This document shows positions 23,892 to 32,585 of a stretch of DNA of 64,000 nucleotides, in pieces. The notes beneath the pieces were generated by a model that had not been told where the DNA came from, did no database searches, and saw only the letters and a program-made list of their open reading frames with translations. Made by a program: the position numbers and the translations under genes. Within the stretch, counting starts at the first letter, position 1. The number at the start of each line of letters is the position of its first letter. The DNA comes from Bradyrhizobium sp. C9 (lineage in GTDB: Bacteria > Pseudomonadota > Alphaproteobacteria > Rhizobiales > Xanthobacteraceae), in the NCBI RefSeq assembly GCF_002532045.1, contig NZ_NWTG01000005.1, forward strand, positions 372,001 through 436,000, given 5' to 3'.

Positions 23892-24853
23892 ACGAGCTTG
23901 TCAGCTTCGCGCGGGTCGGACAGCAGGTTGTCGAAATAGGCGATGGTCCTGCTCAGTCCCTCCTTCACGCTCACGACCGGCGCCCAATGCAGAAGCTCAC
24001 GCGCGCGGGAAATGTCGGGCCGGCGCTGACGCGGATCGTCCTGCGGCAACGGTCGGAACTCGAGCCTGGAGCGCGACCCCGTCAGCGAGATGATGAGCTC
24101 GGCGAGTTCGCACATGGTCATCTCGGTCGGATTGCCGAGATTGACCGATCCTTCAATGTCCGCCGGCGCGTTCATCAACCGCGTCAAACCATCGATCAAG
24201 TCGTCGACGTAGCAGAATGATCGCGTTTGCATTCCCGTCCCGAAGACCGTGATCGGCTCGCCCCTGAGCGCCTGCACGATGAAGCTGGATACGACGCGGC
24301 CGTCCTGCGGATGCATGTTCGGACCGTAGGTGTTGAAGATGCGGGCGACGCGAATATCCAGCCGATGCTGCCGCCGGTAATCGTAGAACAGCGTCTCCGT
24401 GCAGCGCTTGGCCTCGTCGTAACAGGCTCGCGGTCCGGCGATGTTGACGATGCCACAGTAATCCTCGGTCTGGGGATGGACGTCCGGATCGCCATAGACC
24501 TCGCTGGTCGACGCCTGAAGGATACGGGCATGCAGCCGCTTGGCGAGGCCCAGCATATTGATCGCGCCAAGCACGCTCGTCTTCGTGGTCTGGATCGGGT
24601 CGCGCTGGTAGTGAATTGGCGATGCCGGGCACGCGAGGTTGTAGATCTCGTCGACCTCGACATAGAGTGGGAACGTGACGTCGTGCCGCATGACCTCGAA
24701 TGCCGGCTCGCCGAGAAGCGGTTCGATGTTCCGGCGCATCCCGGTGAAGAAATTGTCGACGCAAAGCACCTCGCATTCCTGCTTCAGCAGTCGCGCGCAC
24801 AAATGTGAGCCGAGGAATCCAGCCCCCCCGGTGACCAGAACACGTCTTTTCAA
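23873..24853 (-). CDS. UDP-glucuronate decarboxylase-like NAD-dependent epimerase
   Basis: An extended SDR of about 326 residues. [19 protein letters not shown] binds [12 protein letters not shown] supplies Ser/Thr, and [11 protein letters not shown] the Tyr-X3-Lys. [32 protein letters not shown] and the [14 protein letters not shown] stretch match UDP-xylose synthases (UXS), which turn UDP-glucuronate into UDP-xylose. I use the TTG at 24853, with GGAG upstream, because the glycine motif follows at once; an ATG at 24931 would add 26 atypical residues. It is first in the minus-strand operon and divergent from the exporter gene. Confidence 0.83.
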   Translation of the reverse strand: MKRRVLVTGGAGFLGSHLCARLLKQECEVLCVDNFFTGMRRNIEPLLGEPAFEVMRHDVTFPLYVEVDEIYNLACPASPIHYQRDPIQTTKTSVLGAINMLGLAKRLHARILQASTSEVYGDPDVHPQTEDYCGIVNIAGPRACYDEAKRCTETLFYDYRRQHRLDIRVARIFNTYGPNMHPQDGRVVSSFIVQALRGEPITVFGTGMQTRSFCYVDDLIDGLTRLMNAPADIEGSVNLGNPTEMTMCELAELIISLTGSRSRLEFRPLPQDDPRQRRPDISRARELLHWAPVVSVKEGLSRTIAYFDNLLSDPREADKLVWKMPQ

Positions 24854-24987
24854 GCTGCGTCTCCGCCGGTTTGCATGTCCGCCGGAAGGTCTCCGGCATT
24901 CCCGATCTTGAGGGAGCCAGCACGCCGCCAACAGTTGCGCTCATGGATAAGCCGCAACGAATAGGAGCTATCCGGCTCGAATCCGGA

Positions 24988-25067
24988 GGTACCACCAGTG
25001 AAGTACCGCTGACGCGCGCGACATTAGCCCGTGTTTTTCTGCACTCAGCCCACGCAACCACTAGTCT
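24988..25067 (+). promoter_or_regulatory. Copy A of a shared three-block cis element
   Basis: Three blocks are conserved with the element at 32586-32666 in the same order and nearly the same spacing: the dyad GGTAC-N10-GTACC (24988-25007), TAGCCCGTGTTT (25025-25036) and ACGCAACCACTAGTCT (25052-25067). Intervening bases differ, so the blocks appear selected. It lies between the divergent decarboxylase and exporter genes. It is probably a promoter with an activator site. Confidence 0.6.
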
Positions 25068-25113
25068 TGAAGCTGCCAGCCATGGAGCGTCTGCAGACTC
25101 CGGCTGGCCACGC

Positions 25114-26466
25114 GTGGAGTTCTTCGTGGACAGTGATCAGCGACCGATTGCTTCCGGTACCAACCCGGCGACGCCGATCCGACGCTTGCTGACATCGCTG
25201 TCGGCGGCGTGCCTTTCCGTCCTGTTGTGCGCAGGTGTGGCGCCGGCGGGACAGACAACCTACCGTCTTGCTCCAGGTGACCGCATCACGGTAACCGTCT
25301 TCGGGCAGCCTGAACTCTCGGGTGACGTCCTGATCGATGATGCCGGCACCATCAGCCTTCCCCTTGCTGCGGCCATCGAGGTCAAGGACCTGACAGTGTT
25401 TGAATGCCAGGAGCGGATCAACGACAAACTCCTTGCCGAAGGCCTTCTTCGGACACGATCGGTCGGCGTGCGCATCGCCGAACTGCGGCCGCTCTATGTG
25501 CTGGGCGACGTGCGGCTGCCGGGCGCTTATCCCTTCCGCTACGGCAGTACGACGCAAAGCGCCGTGGCGCTCGCTGGAGGATATGGCCCCGTCGACGCAC
25601 TGCGCCAGACCGCACTCTCCGACTATCTGTTGGCGGAAGAGCGTGTCCGCCAGCTTACGAACCAGAAGCGCACCATGCTCGTCCGCCAGGCTCGTCTCGA
25701 GGCGCAACGCGACGGAAAAGACAGCTTCGCTCCGCCGGATCTCGGCAACGCGGCCAACGACAAGGACACGCTCCGGATCATCGGCAGCGAACAGGACGTC
25801 TTCAGGATCCAGGCTACGATCCTGCAGGGCCAGATCGACTTGCTTCGGTCGCAAAAGCCGCTGCTAAAGGAACAGATCGAGGCCAACAGCGAACAGGGCA
25901 ACGCCGGCAAGAAGCAGCTCGACCTGATCCGTCAGCAAATCGATCGATATGGCAACCTTCTCCGACAAGGATTGGGGACACAGAACAACGACTTCAATTA
26001 CCGCGTCCTCGAGGCAAACCAGGAAGCAACGGTCTGGCGATTGCTCTCGGACGTCTCCCGGCTGCAGGTCGATGCGGGAAACGTCGATTTCAGGATCAAG
26101 GAGGTTGACGCGGCATTCAAGCGCCAGGTCGCGACCGAACTGCAGCAGACACGCGATCTGCTCAACGACCTCGACATTACGCTGCCCGCGGCCATCGCTG
26201 TCCGCGACGCCAGATGGCGCAACGTCGGCGGCGGCACCGGCGCCAAGCACCTGATCAGCATCACCCGCATGCGGAACGGTCACGCCGTCGTATCGGATGC
26301 CGACGAGACGACGCCCGTTGAGCCCGGAGACGTCATCGACGTCAAGAATGAGATGCCGGCCGGCATCACGTCAAACGACCGGGCCACCGCGGAACTGCTT
26401 AGATCACCCCCCTCCGGGACTGAACAAGCGAGCGGCCAGGACCTCACCAGCCCGATTTCCAGATAG
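25114..26466 (+). CDS. Outer-membrane polysaccharide export protein (Wza/ExoF type, SLBB)
   Basis: An OPX-family exporter of about 450 residues. A signal peptide (RRLLTSLSAACLSVLLCAGVAPAG) precedes the polysaccharide-export domain (YRLAPGDRITVTVFGQPELS, then SLPLAAAIEVKDLTV) and an SLBB-like segment (LYVLGDVRLPGAYPFRYG). A long helical region rich in Gln/Asp/Arg (about 175-370) follows, as in rhizobial ExoF/PssN-like proteins. The frame is open from 24871, with an ATG at 24943. I prefer the GTG at 25114 because the conserved cis element ends at 25067 and the sequence before it does not look like protein. It forms the outer-membrane channel for the exported glycan. Confidence 0.78.
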   Translation: MEFFVDSDQRPIASGTNPATPIRRLLTSLSAACLSVLLCAGVAPAGQTTYRLAPGDRITVTVFGQPELSGDVLIDDAGTISLPLAAAIEVKDLTVFECQERINDKLLAEGLLRTRSVGVRIAELRPLYVLGDVRLPGAYPFRYGSTTQSAVALAGGYGPVDALRQTALSDYLLAEERVRQLTNQKRTMLVRQARLEAQRDGKDSFAPPDLGNAANDKDTLRIIGSEQDVFRIQATILQGQIDLLRSQKPLLKEQIEANSEQGNAGKKQLDLIRQQIDRYGNLLRQGLGTQNNDFNYRVLEANQEATVWRLLSDVSRLQVDAGNVDFRIKEVDAAFKRQVATELQQTRDLLNDLDITLPAAIAVRDARWRNVGGGTGAKHLISITRMRNGHAVVSDADETTPVEPGDVIDVKNEMPAGITSNDRATAELLRSPPSGTEQASGQDLTSPISR

Positions 26467-26525
26467 CAAGTGGCGTTACCATACGAACTGCCGCCCATGA
26501 ACCAAGATTGCGCTCTTCGGGAGCC

Positions 26526-28220
26526 ATGACAATACCCCCCTCAACCGCGCGCACCTTGCCTCGGCCGGACCGCTACGTCTTCCCGCTATCTTGCGTTCTC
26601 ATGGGATATGCGCTGCTCAGAAACGGCTTTGCCCATTTTACCGACCGAACGATTCCGATCGGCGCATTCACCTTTATCGCGGGCCGGCTTGCGCTGCTTC
26701 GATCAGGCTGCTTGATCGCCCTGTCCGCGTCGGCTCCGTGCCTTCGACGCACCAACCTGCCGCGAGCCCTCGCCATCCGGCGCACGATCAAGCTCGCGGC
26801 CTGGCTCGCGGCGTTGATCTGGCTCCCGGCGCAGCCGGCGCTGTCTGGCCCCGTCGAGGAGCCGTGCCCGGCCGATGCCATTTCGATTCTGCCGGACGAA
26901 CCGATCCAGCCGGCCGTCGATCGTGCCGAAGCGGGCGCCGCGTTCTGTCTGAAGAATGGCATCCATCGCAGCCAAGCCGTCCGGCCACGCAAGAACCAGC
27001 GGTTTTATGGGGAAGGCCGGACGATTCTGAACGGCAGCCGCATCCTCACCGACTTCAGCCGGGAAGGCACCTACTGGGTTGCCGGTGGCCAGAACCAGCA
27101 AGGACGGCGGGTCGGATCATGTGTCAGGTCGGCGCCGGCTTGCAACCTGCCGGAGGCCGTCTTCGTTGACGACGTTCCCCTCACCCAGGTGCTGACGAAG
27201 GACGACGTCACTTCCGATCGCTTTTACTTCGATCATTCGGCTGGAAAGATATTCCTCGCCAATGACCCATCGGCCCATAAGGTCGAAGTCACCGTCGCAG
27301 CGTTCGCATTCGAGAGCACCGCACCCGGCATCTTGATCAAGAATCTCACCATCGAGAAATATGCCAGCGTCGGCCAGAAGGGCGCTGTCCAAGCGCAGGA
27401 TGCCAACGGCTGGGTGGTCGAGAATTGCGAACTTCGGCTGAACAGCGCGGCGGGGATCGCGGTAGGATCCGGCACCCGGATCCGCGACTGCGACATTCAC
27501 CACAACGGCCAGATCGGGATCACGGGAGTCGGCCACGACGTTGTGATCGAGCGCAACCGCGTATTCGAGAATAACACCCGCGAGTTCAATCCCAACTGGG
27601 AGGCCGGGGGCGTCAAACTTGCGGTCAGCTCAAACGTCGTCATGCGCGACAATCGCGTCTACGACAATCGCGGCCCAGGGCTGTGGTGCGACATCGAATG
27701 CCGCGACGTTCTCTACGAGGGCAATATCGCCGAAGGAAACAGCGAAGCCGGAATATTTCACGAGATCTCGTTCGCGGCGGTGATCCGCAACAACAAGCTT
27801 CGACACAACGGCCTCGGCAAGGGCGGGTTCTGGGGCAACAACCTCCTGATTGCCGCATCGCAGGACGTCGATGTCTATGGCAACGAACTGATCGTTAGCG
27901 CCGGAAAGTGCGGCGTCATCCTTGTCGACCAGGGCCGCCGCACCAAATCGGGTGCGCTTTACAAGACCCGCAACAACCACATCCACGACAACGACATGAT
28001 ATTCGAGGGTGCAGTTTGTGCCGGCGCCGCCTCCGACGTCGGACCTGACAACGCTAACGCCGATGTCATCGAGACCGGTAACAACCGGTTCGATCACAAC
28101 ATCTATCGTATCTCTCGTGGAAGCACGCCGGTCAGATTCGCGTGGGGACGTACCGTCCTCGATTGGGACCGCTTGCAGCACGCCGGGCTCGAACAGAACG
28201 GTAGTCTCCTCGTCCATTGA
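26526..28220 (+). CDS. Right-handed beta-helix protein with a Wzy-derived N-terminus
   Basis: A 564-residue protein. Residues about 16-65 are a hydrophobic stretch very similar to residues 15-75 of the Wzy-like protein at 33556 (shared GYAL, GFA, FVAG/FIAG, LLRSGCL). A second hydrophobic segment near 90-110 (LAAWLAALIWLPAQPALSG) looks like a signal or anchor. From about 240 on, parallel beta-helix repeats run to the end (ENCELRLNSAAGIAV, DCDIHHNGQIGITG, DNRVYDNRGPGLWC, NNKLRHNGLGKGGFWG), as in pectate-lyase-like and alginate-epimerase-like proteins. It may bind or modify the exported polysaccharide in the periplasm. I cannot name catalytic residues. Confidence 0.7.
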   Translation: MTIPPSTARTLPRPDRYVFPLSCVLMGYALLRNGFAHFTDRTIPIGAFTFIAGRLALLRSGCLIALSASAPCLRRTNLPRALAIRRTIKLAAWLAALIWLPAQPALSGPVEEPCPADAISILPDEPIQPAVDRAEAGAAFCLKNGIHRSQAVRPRKNQRFYGEGRTILNGSRILTDFSREGTYWVAGGQNQQGRRVGSCVRSAPACNLPEAVFVDDVPLTQVLTKDDVTSDRFYFDHSAGKIFLANDPSAHKVEVTVAAFAFESTAPGILIKNLTIEKYASVGQKGAVQAQDANGWVVENCELRLNSAAGIAVGSGTRIRDCDIHHNGQIGITGVGHDVVIERNRVFENNTREFNPNWEAGGVKLAVSSNVVMRDNRVYDNRGPGLWCDIECRDVLYEGNIAEGNSEAGIFHEISFAAVIRNNKLRHNGLGKGGFWGNNLLIAASQDVDVYGNELIVSAGKCGVILVDQGRRTKSGALYKTRNNHIHDNDMIFEGAVCAGAASDVGPDNANADVIETGNNRFDHNIYRISRGSTPVRFAWGRTVLDWDRLQHAGLEQNGSLLVH

Positions 28221-28237
28221 CTGCGCTCGAGCCACGA

Positions 28238-28254
28238 CGCGCGTAAACCGCGCG
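28238..28254 (+). terminator. Hairpin downstream of the beta-helix gene
   Basis: CGCGCG, loop TAAAC, CGCGCG gives a perfect 6-bp GC stem 18 bp after the stop at 28220. No T-run follows. Confidence 0.35.
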
Positions 28255-28302
28255 CATCGACCGATATTCTCGACGGTTGTTGCGATTTCGGACTACCACC
28301 TC

Positions 28303-28324
28303 GTTTCAATCGGGACTTTGAAAC
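28303..28324 (+). promoter_or_regulatory. Dyad GTTTCAA-N8-TTGAAAC upstream of an epimerase gene
   Basis: A perfect 7-bp inverted repeat with an 8-bp spacer, 93 bp upstream of the ATG at 28417, in the only non-coding stretch between the beta-helix gene and the epimerase. The symmetry fits an operator for a dimeric regulator. I do not recognise the site. Confidence 0.4.
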
Positions 28325-28416
28325 GGTCCGGTTAAGGTCGGCAATCGAAGTTGCTCAAATCCCTTCTGCGACTGATGCAGCTCAGGCAACTACCGAGAGA
28401 ACATGGAGGCGCGAAA

Positions 28417-29409
28417 ATGCGAGGCAGGAAAACGGCGCTCGTCACGGGTGCCGGTGGGTTCATCGGCCACCATTTGGTCAAGTATCTGGTCGGGCTTGGA
28501 TACTTCGTCCGTGGCGCCGACATCAAGTCTCCCGAATACGAAGAGACCGCCGCCGACGAGTTCATGATTGCTGACCTGCGTGACCGTGCGGAGTGCCAGC
28601 GTGTCACGAAGAATATCGACGAGGTTTATCATCTTGCCGCCGACATGGGCGGCATCGGCTATATCAGCACGCAGCACGCTGAGATCACGCTCAACAACAC
28701 CCTGATCGATGCGCACATGCTGCAGGCCGCACAGTGCAACGACGTCAAGCGATTCCTGTTCTCCTCGTCCGCCTGCGTCTACCCGCAACATCTGCAGCGA
28801 AATCCGGACGTCGTTCCGCTGCGCGAGGACGACGCGTTTCCGGCCGATCCGGAAGAAGGGTATGGGCTCGAAAAGCTCTATACGGAAAAGCTCTGCCAGT
28901 ACTTCACCGAGGACTGGCACCTGCCCACGCGCGTCGTCCGCTTCCACAACGTCTACGGTCCGCTCGGTACCTATGACGGCGGTCGTGAAAAGGCACCCGC
29001 AGCCCTTTCGCGCAAGATCGCCGGTCTCCACAGCGGAGACGAACTGCAGATCTGGGGAGACGGCAAGCAGACACGCTCGTTCATGTACATCGATGATTGC
29101 GTCGAGGGCATTCATCGCATCATGCAGTCCGACTATTCCCTGCCGCTGAACCTTGGCACGGACGAATTGGTGACGGTCGACGAACTGGTCGACATCATTG
29201 CCGCCATCGCCGGCAAGTCCGTGATCAAGCGTCACGACACTTCGAAGCCGCAGGGCGTGCGCGGCCGCAATAGCGACAATTCGCGACTAAGGACGATCCT
29301 CGGCTGGGAGCCCGGGACGACGCTGCGGCAAGGCCTCGTTCCCACCTACCGCTGGATCGAAGGGCAAGTTCTCGGCAAGCCCGATCTCTCCAACATCGCG
29401 GCCGCCTAG
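28417..29409 (+). CDS. GDP-mannose 3,5-epimerase-like extended SDR
   Basis: A 330-residue extended SDR. VTGAGGFIGHHLVKYL binds NAD, SSSACVYPQ carries the Ser, and YGLEKLYTEKL the Tyr-X3-Lys. AADMGGIGYISTQHAEITLN and RFHNVYGPLGTYDGGREKAPAA are highly characteristic of GDP-mannose 3,5-epimerase, which makes GDP-L-galactose or GDP-L-gulose. I use the ATG at 28417, which has GGAGG at a suitable distance; the frame extends upstream to 28351 without support. Its product would feed the glycosyltransferases of the island. Other GDP-hexose epimerases are possible. Confidence 0.83.
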   Translation: MRGRKTALVTGAGGFIGHHLVKYLVGLGYFVRGADIKSPEYEETAADEFMIADLRDRAECQRVTKNIDEVYHLAADMGGIGYISTQHAEITLNNTLIDAHMLQAAQCNDVKRFLFSSSACVYPQHLQRNPDVVPLREDDAFPADPEEGYGLEKLYTEKLCQYFTEDWHLPTRVVRFHNVYGPLGTYDGGREKAPAALSRKIAGLHSGDELQIWGDGKQTRSFMYIDDCVEGIHRIMQSDYSLPLNLGTDELVTVDELVDIIAAIAGKSVIKRHDTSKPQGVRGRNSDNSRLRTILGWEPGTTLRQGLVPTYRWIEGQVLGKPDLSNIAAA

Positions 29410-29478
29410 CCGCAGACGTCCTCCGACATCGCAGCCGGGGGACGTTCTCCATTGAATCGAACGGAAGCAAGTACAGGC

Positions 29479-30636
29479 ATGACAGACCAGGGGCTGAACC
29501 TGCGCCAAGCGAGCCGCGCGAACCTGCCCTCTGGCAGCCAACGTGGCTCTGCATTCGTCCGTCGGCATCGCAAGTCGATCGTGACGGCTTTGCTGGTCAG
29601 CGGCGATCTCGCCGCCGCGTTGGACGCAGGTGCCTGTACCGGCTCACTCGCGCGAGCGGTCGGGCTACCGACGCCGGAGCATCTCGGGGTCGCAGTGCTC
29701 CTCGCCGTTCTCGCATTCTTCGTAACCGGACTCTACAACAGTCCAGGTCCGGAACCCTACCAGCGTTTCCGGCAGCGCGCCCTTGGCGTCGGCATTGTCA
29801 TGGCGCTGTGGAGCATTGTCACGATGGCGAACGCCAGCGGCGGGAATATCGTTCATGTCATCTACGTCCAGACCGCCTATGTGGCTTGCCTCCTACTGAT
29901 CGGCCATTACGTAGAGGTCGCGCTGCGAACTCTGCTGACACATTTCGACCTGTGGGATGGCTCAACCGTCCTGGTTGGTCCGGCCAGCCAAGACCGCGAC
30001 CTTGCACGATACTCCCGGCAGAACTGGCTCCTCAAACGGATGCTGGATGTCGCATTCGCTGTTCCGCTGGGGTTGCTCGCGCTGCCCGTCGTGGCGCTGG
30101 GCGCGATGTCGATCAAGCTGATCGACCCAGGCGCGGCTTTCTTCGTCCAGGAGCGCGTGGGATACCGCGGCAAGCTGGTGAAGATGCACAAGTTGCGGAC
30201 CATGTATGCCGACAGCAGTCGTCTGCTGGAAGAGCATCTCAATGGTAACCCGCATGCGCGCGCCGAGTGGCAACAGTTCTTCAAGCTGCGGAACGACCCG
30301 CGTATTCTACCGATTGTCGGCAACTTCCTGCGCCGCTCCAGCATCGATGAACTGCCGCAGCTCTGGAACGTCATCCGCGGTGACATGAGTCTGGTCGGCC
30401 CGCGCCCCCTCCCCACTTACCATATCGAACAGCTCGATGAAGATTTCCGGTCAGTGCGCGCCAGCGTTCTGCCGGGACTCACCGGACTGTGGCAGGTTTC
30501 GTCCCGCAGCGATGGCGACCTGCAGGTTCTGAAAGAGCAGGATCTCTCTTACATCCGCAATTCGTCATTCTGGCTGGACGTGTACATCATGCTGCAAACG
30601 CTGCCAGCCGTGCTGGGAGCGAAGGGAGCCCGTTAG
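29479..30636 (+). CDS. Polyprenyl-phosphate sugar-1-phosphate transferase (initiating transferase)
   Basis: A 385-residue ExoY/PssA/WbaP-type priming enzyme. N-terminal hydrophobic helices (about 35-160) precede the C-terminal catalytic domain, which starts with the membrane-dip helix LLKRMLDVAFAVPLGLLALP and continues with ERVGYRGKLVKMHKLRTM, RRSSIDELPQLWNVIRGDMS, LVGPRPLPTY and PGLTGLWQVSSRS. These are the signature blocks of the family. It transfers a sugar-1-phosphate to undecaprenyl phosphate and so starts each repeat unit. A TTG at 29452 could be an earlier start; the ATG at 29479 was chosen. Confidence 0.9.
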   Translation: MTDQGLNLRQASRANLPSGSQRGSAFVRRHRKSIVTALLVSGDLAAALDAGACTGSLARAVGLPTPEHLGVAVLLAVLAFFVTGLYNSPGPEPYQRFRQRALGVGIVMALWSIVTMANASGGNIVHVIYVQTAYVACLLLIGHYVEVALRTLLTHFDLWDGSTVLVGPASQDRDLARYSRQNWLLKRMLDVAFAVPLGLLALPVVALGAMSIKLIDPGAAFFVQERVGYRGKLVKMHKLRTMYADSSRLLEEHLNGNPHARAEWQQFFKLRNDPRILPIVGNFLRRSSIDELPQLWNVIRGDMSLVGPRPLPTYHIEQLDEDFRSVRASVLPGLTGLWQVSSRSDGDLQVLKEQDLSYIRNSSFWLDVYIMLQTLPAVLGAKGAR

Positions 30637-30661
30637 TGGGCCATCCCGTGCGCTTGAACCG

Positions 30662-30677
30662 GCCTCGGACCCGAGGC
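30662..30677 (+). terminator. Hairpin downstream of the initiating transferase gene
   Basis: GCCTCGG, AC, CCGAGGC is a perfect palindrome (6 bp with a 4-nt loop when folded), 25 bp after the stop at 30636. No T-tract is present. Confidence 0.35.
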
Positions 30678-30768
30678 GCGCGTTCAGGGCGCCGCCATGA
30701 ACCACCATCCAAAGGGCATGTGTTTCAGGCCTGTTTCTTGTGTAGGTGACAACCAGGGGGAAAGATCC

Positions 30769-31173
30769 GTGATCGTGGGCTATTGTCGCGTTGGTCCACT
30801 CGAACCCATCGAGCGACTTGACGCCCAGAAGCGCGATCTGGCCGCGCTCGGGGCGCAAGACCATTTTTGCGAGAAGGCCAGCGTATTCGGAAAGATGCCG
30901 GAGTTGGAGCGCGCGATCGAAGTCACTCAGAAAGGGGACGTGATCGCGATCACGAAACCCTATCGCGTGGCGCATTCGACCCGGGGCGTGCTGGCGCTCA
31001 TCGAGCGGCTGGGCCGCAAGGGCGTCGGCCTTCGCATCCTCGGTACGCCGATTGACACGAGTACCACGACCGGACGAATGGTCCTCGGATCGGCACCCCT
31101 CTGGTCGCTTGGCGCATCCCCGCTGCGGTCTGTGCTATGGGATCTGAGCATCGGTTGGTGGCGAGGACGGTGA
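30769..31173 (+). CDS. Degenerate resolvase-like protein (serine recombinase N-terminal domain)
   Basis: A 134-residue protein. GTG at 30769 has a strong GGGGGAAAG site. It aligns with the catalytic domain of resolvases and invertases (VIVGYCRVGPLEPIERLDAQ, then LERAIEVTQKGDVIAI, GVLALIERLGRKGVGLRILG and TPIDTSTTTGRMVL). The nucleophile of YxRVS is Gly here (YCRVG) and the KxDRLxR motif is altered (KPYRVAHST). After GRMVL the family pattern stops and the tail GSAPLWSLGASPLRSVLWDL is unrelated, suggesting a frameshift or deletion. No DNA-binding domain is present. It is probably inactive as a recombinase. Confidence 0.65.
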   Translation: MIVGYCRVGPLEPIERLDAQKRDLAALGAQDHFCEKASVFGKMPELERAIEVTQKGDVIAITKPYRVAHSTRGVLALIERLGRKGVGLRILGTPIDTSTTTGRMVLGSAPLWSLGASPLRSVLWDLSIGWWRGR

Positions 31174-31269
31174 CGGCCGCGTCCGGCGCGCGACGGCACG
31201 CCAGGCACGTCACCGAAGCGCTGGACATCTACTCTGACAACGTGCTCGGTATATCGGATTCTCGAGACA

Positions 31270-32430
31270 CTAAGCGTTGCTCGGCGAATGCGGGTTCTCG
31301 CGCCCGAGGCCGACTAGATGACCACCGGAACCGTTTCCGCGGTCACCAAGCTGGTAGCCGCTGCGGGCTCCTCGAGACGCAAGCTCGATGTACTGCCGTG
31401 CGACGCGAAAACCATCGAACTGTCGGGCCATTCGGCGGGCGCCGGCGGACAGCCGCAGCCACAACGCGTCATCGTTCAGGATGGATCCGAGCGCGATCGC
31501 CATCGCATCCGGGTTTGTGTCGCTTACAAGCCCGTTCACGCCATTCATGAGCACATCGCGGCTGAGCCTTGAGGAACCGACGATGGGCGTTCCGCTGGCG
31601 ATCGCCTCCATGACAGTTGCAGACGCGACGGGGATCGCATAGCGCGTGGGGAAAGCGGCGACCCTGACCTGACCATGCAGCATCCGCACGGTCTGCCCGT
31701 CCGCGGACCCAAGGAGGATAACGCGCCCGCGAATCCGATCCGGGAGAGCATCCACCGCCGCTTGCGTCTGTCGAGTGATATCGCCTGCAACGTAGAGAGC
31801 AACCGACGGATCGTCGAGCACGCCGAATGCCCGGATCGTGGCGGCGGGATCCTTGTAGGGCGGGGTTCCGGAATGAAGAATCGCTCGCTCACGCGCTGCG
31901 AGGTTGCCCCCGTGGTAAGCCTGGAGCTCAATGCATTTGGGGATCACGGCAAGCTTGTGCCGAGGCATGTCAAGATCGCGGACGAGTTCATCGCGAAGCT
32001 CCGTCGTCGTGGCGACCACGTAATCGCACCGTTTGGTACTGAACCGCCGAATGCTGCGCCACAATGGAGCAAGCCGGCCACTGCGAGGCTCCAGATCGTG
32101 GACAACCTGGACGATCGTGCCGCGGAGCGGCAGTGGCACTGCTTCGCTATGAACAACAAGATCAGGCCTGATGCGATCAATAATCCGCTTCGCGCGTAGC
32201 CAGGCCGCGGCGGAGGCAAGCCCGGTCAAGGGTGTGGGGCTCAGGGCAACAATCGGTAGATCGAGACGAGGACCTAGCAGGCGCCGGTACTCTTCACGGC
32301 TCTGGAGGCTTCCGACAACGATCGTCACCTCGTGATCAAGATCGGACAGAGCTTGAGCAAGCGATACGATGAAAATATTGACGCCGTCGGGGCAGTCGAG
32401 AGCCTCGCGCCGAGTGAGGACTATACGCAT
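31270..32430 (-). CDS. GT4-like glycosyltransferase
   Basis: A 386-residue GT-B glycosyltransferase. The N-terminus MRIVLTRREALDCPDGVNIF and LAQALSDLDHEVTIVVG form the acceptor Rossmann domain. The donor half has ILHSGTPPYKDPAATIRAFG, then FPTRYAIPVASATVMEAIASGTPIVGSS, a variant of the nucleotide-sugar binding region with the second Glu in VMEAI. The last 30 residues are Gly/Ser-rich. It is a single minus-strand gene between plus-strand blocks, so it has its own promoter in the 310-bp region from 32431 to 32740. The sugar is unknown. Confidence 0.82.
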   Translation of the reverse strand: MRIVLTRREALDCPDGVNIFIVSLAQALSDLDHEVTIVVGSLQSREEYRRLLGPRLDLPIVALSPTPLTGLASAAAWLRAKRIIDRIRPDLVVHSEAVPLPLRGTIVQVVHDLEPRSGRLAPLWRSIRRFSTKRCDYVVATTTELRDELVRDLDMPRHKLAVIPKCIELQAYHGGNLAARERAILHSGTPPYKDPAATIRAFGVLDDPSVALYVAGDITRQTQAAVDALPDRIRGRVILLGSADGQTVRMLHGQVRVAAFPTRYAIPVASATVMEAIASGTPIVGSSRLSRDVLMNGVNGLVSDTNPDAMAIALGSILNDDALWLRLSAGARRMARQFDGFRVARQYIELASRGARSGYQLGDRGNGSGGHLVGLGRENPHSPSNA

Positions 32431-32448
32431 TACGATCGACCTCTCCGA

Positions 32449-32467
32449 CTGTGATTGTGGATCACAG
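32449..32467. promoter_or_regulatory. Dyad CTGTGAT-N5-ATCACAG upstream of a glycosyltransferase gene
   Basis: A perfect 7-bp inverted repeat only 19 bp upstream of the minus-strand ATG at 32430. It looks like a CRP/FNR-family site, but the TGTGA halves are 7 bp apart rather than the usual 6, so identity is uncertain. Confidence 0.4.
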
Positions 32468-32585
32468 AAGGCATGGGTTCAATCATCAATAGAGGTGTAC
32501 TCCATACGTGCGCGGCGCCCGCCCCCGCGAGAAGCACGTCGCGCTGGCGCTCGGGGCGGGCACGGAATTCGGAACGGCGAACCTG

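Noticed and set aside
32449..32467. Calling the dyad a FixK/FNR box
   Set aside because: FixK and FNR boxes need TTGAT-N4-ATCAA; this site has TGTGAT halves with a different spacing.
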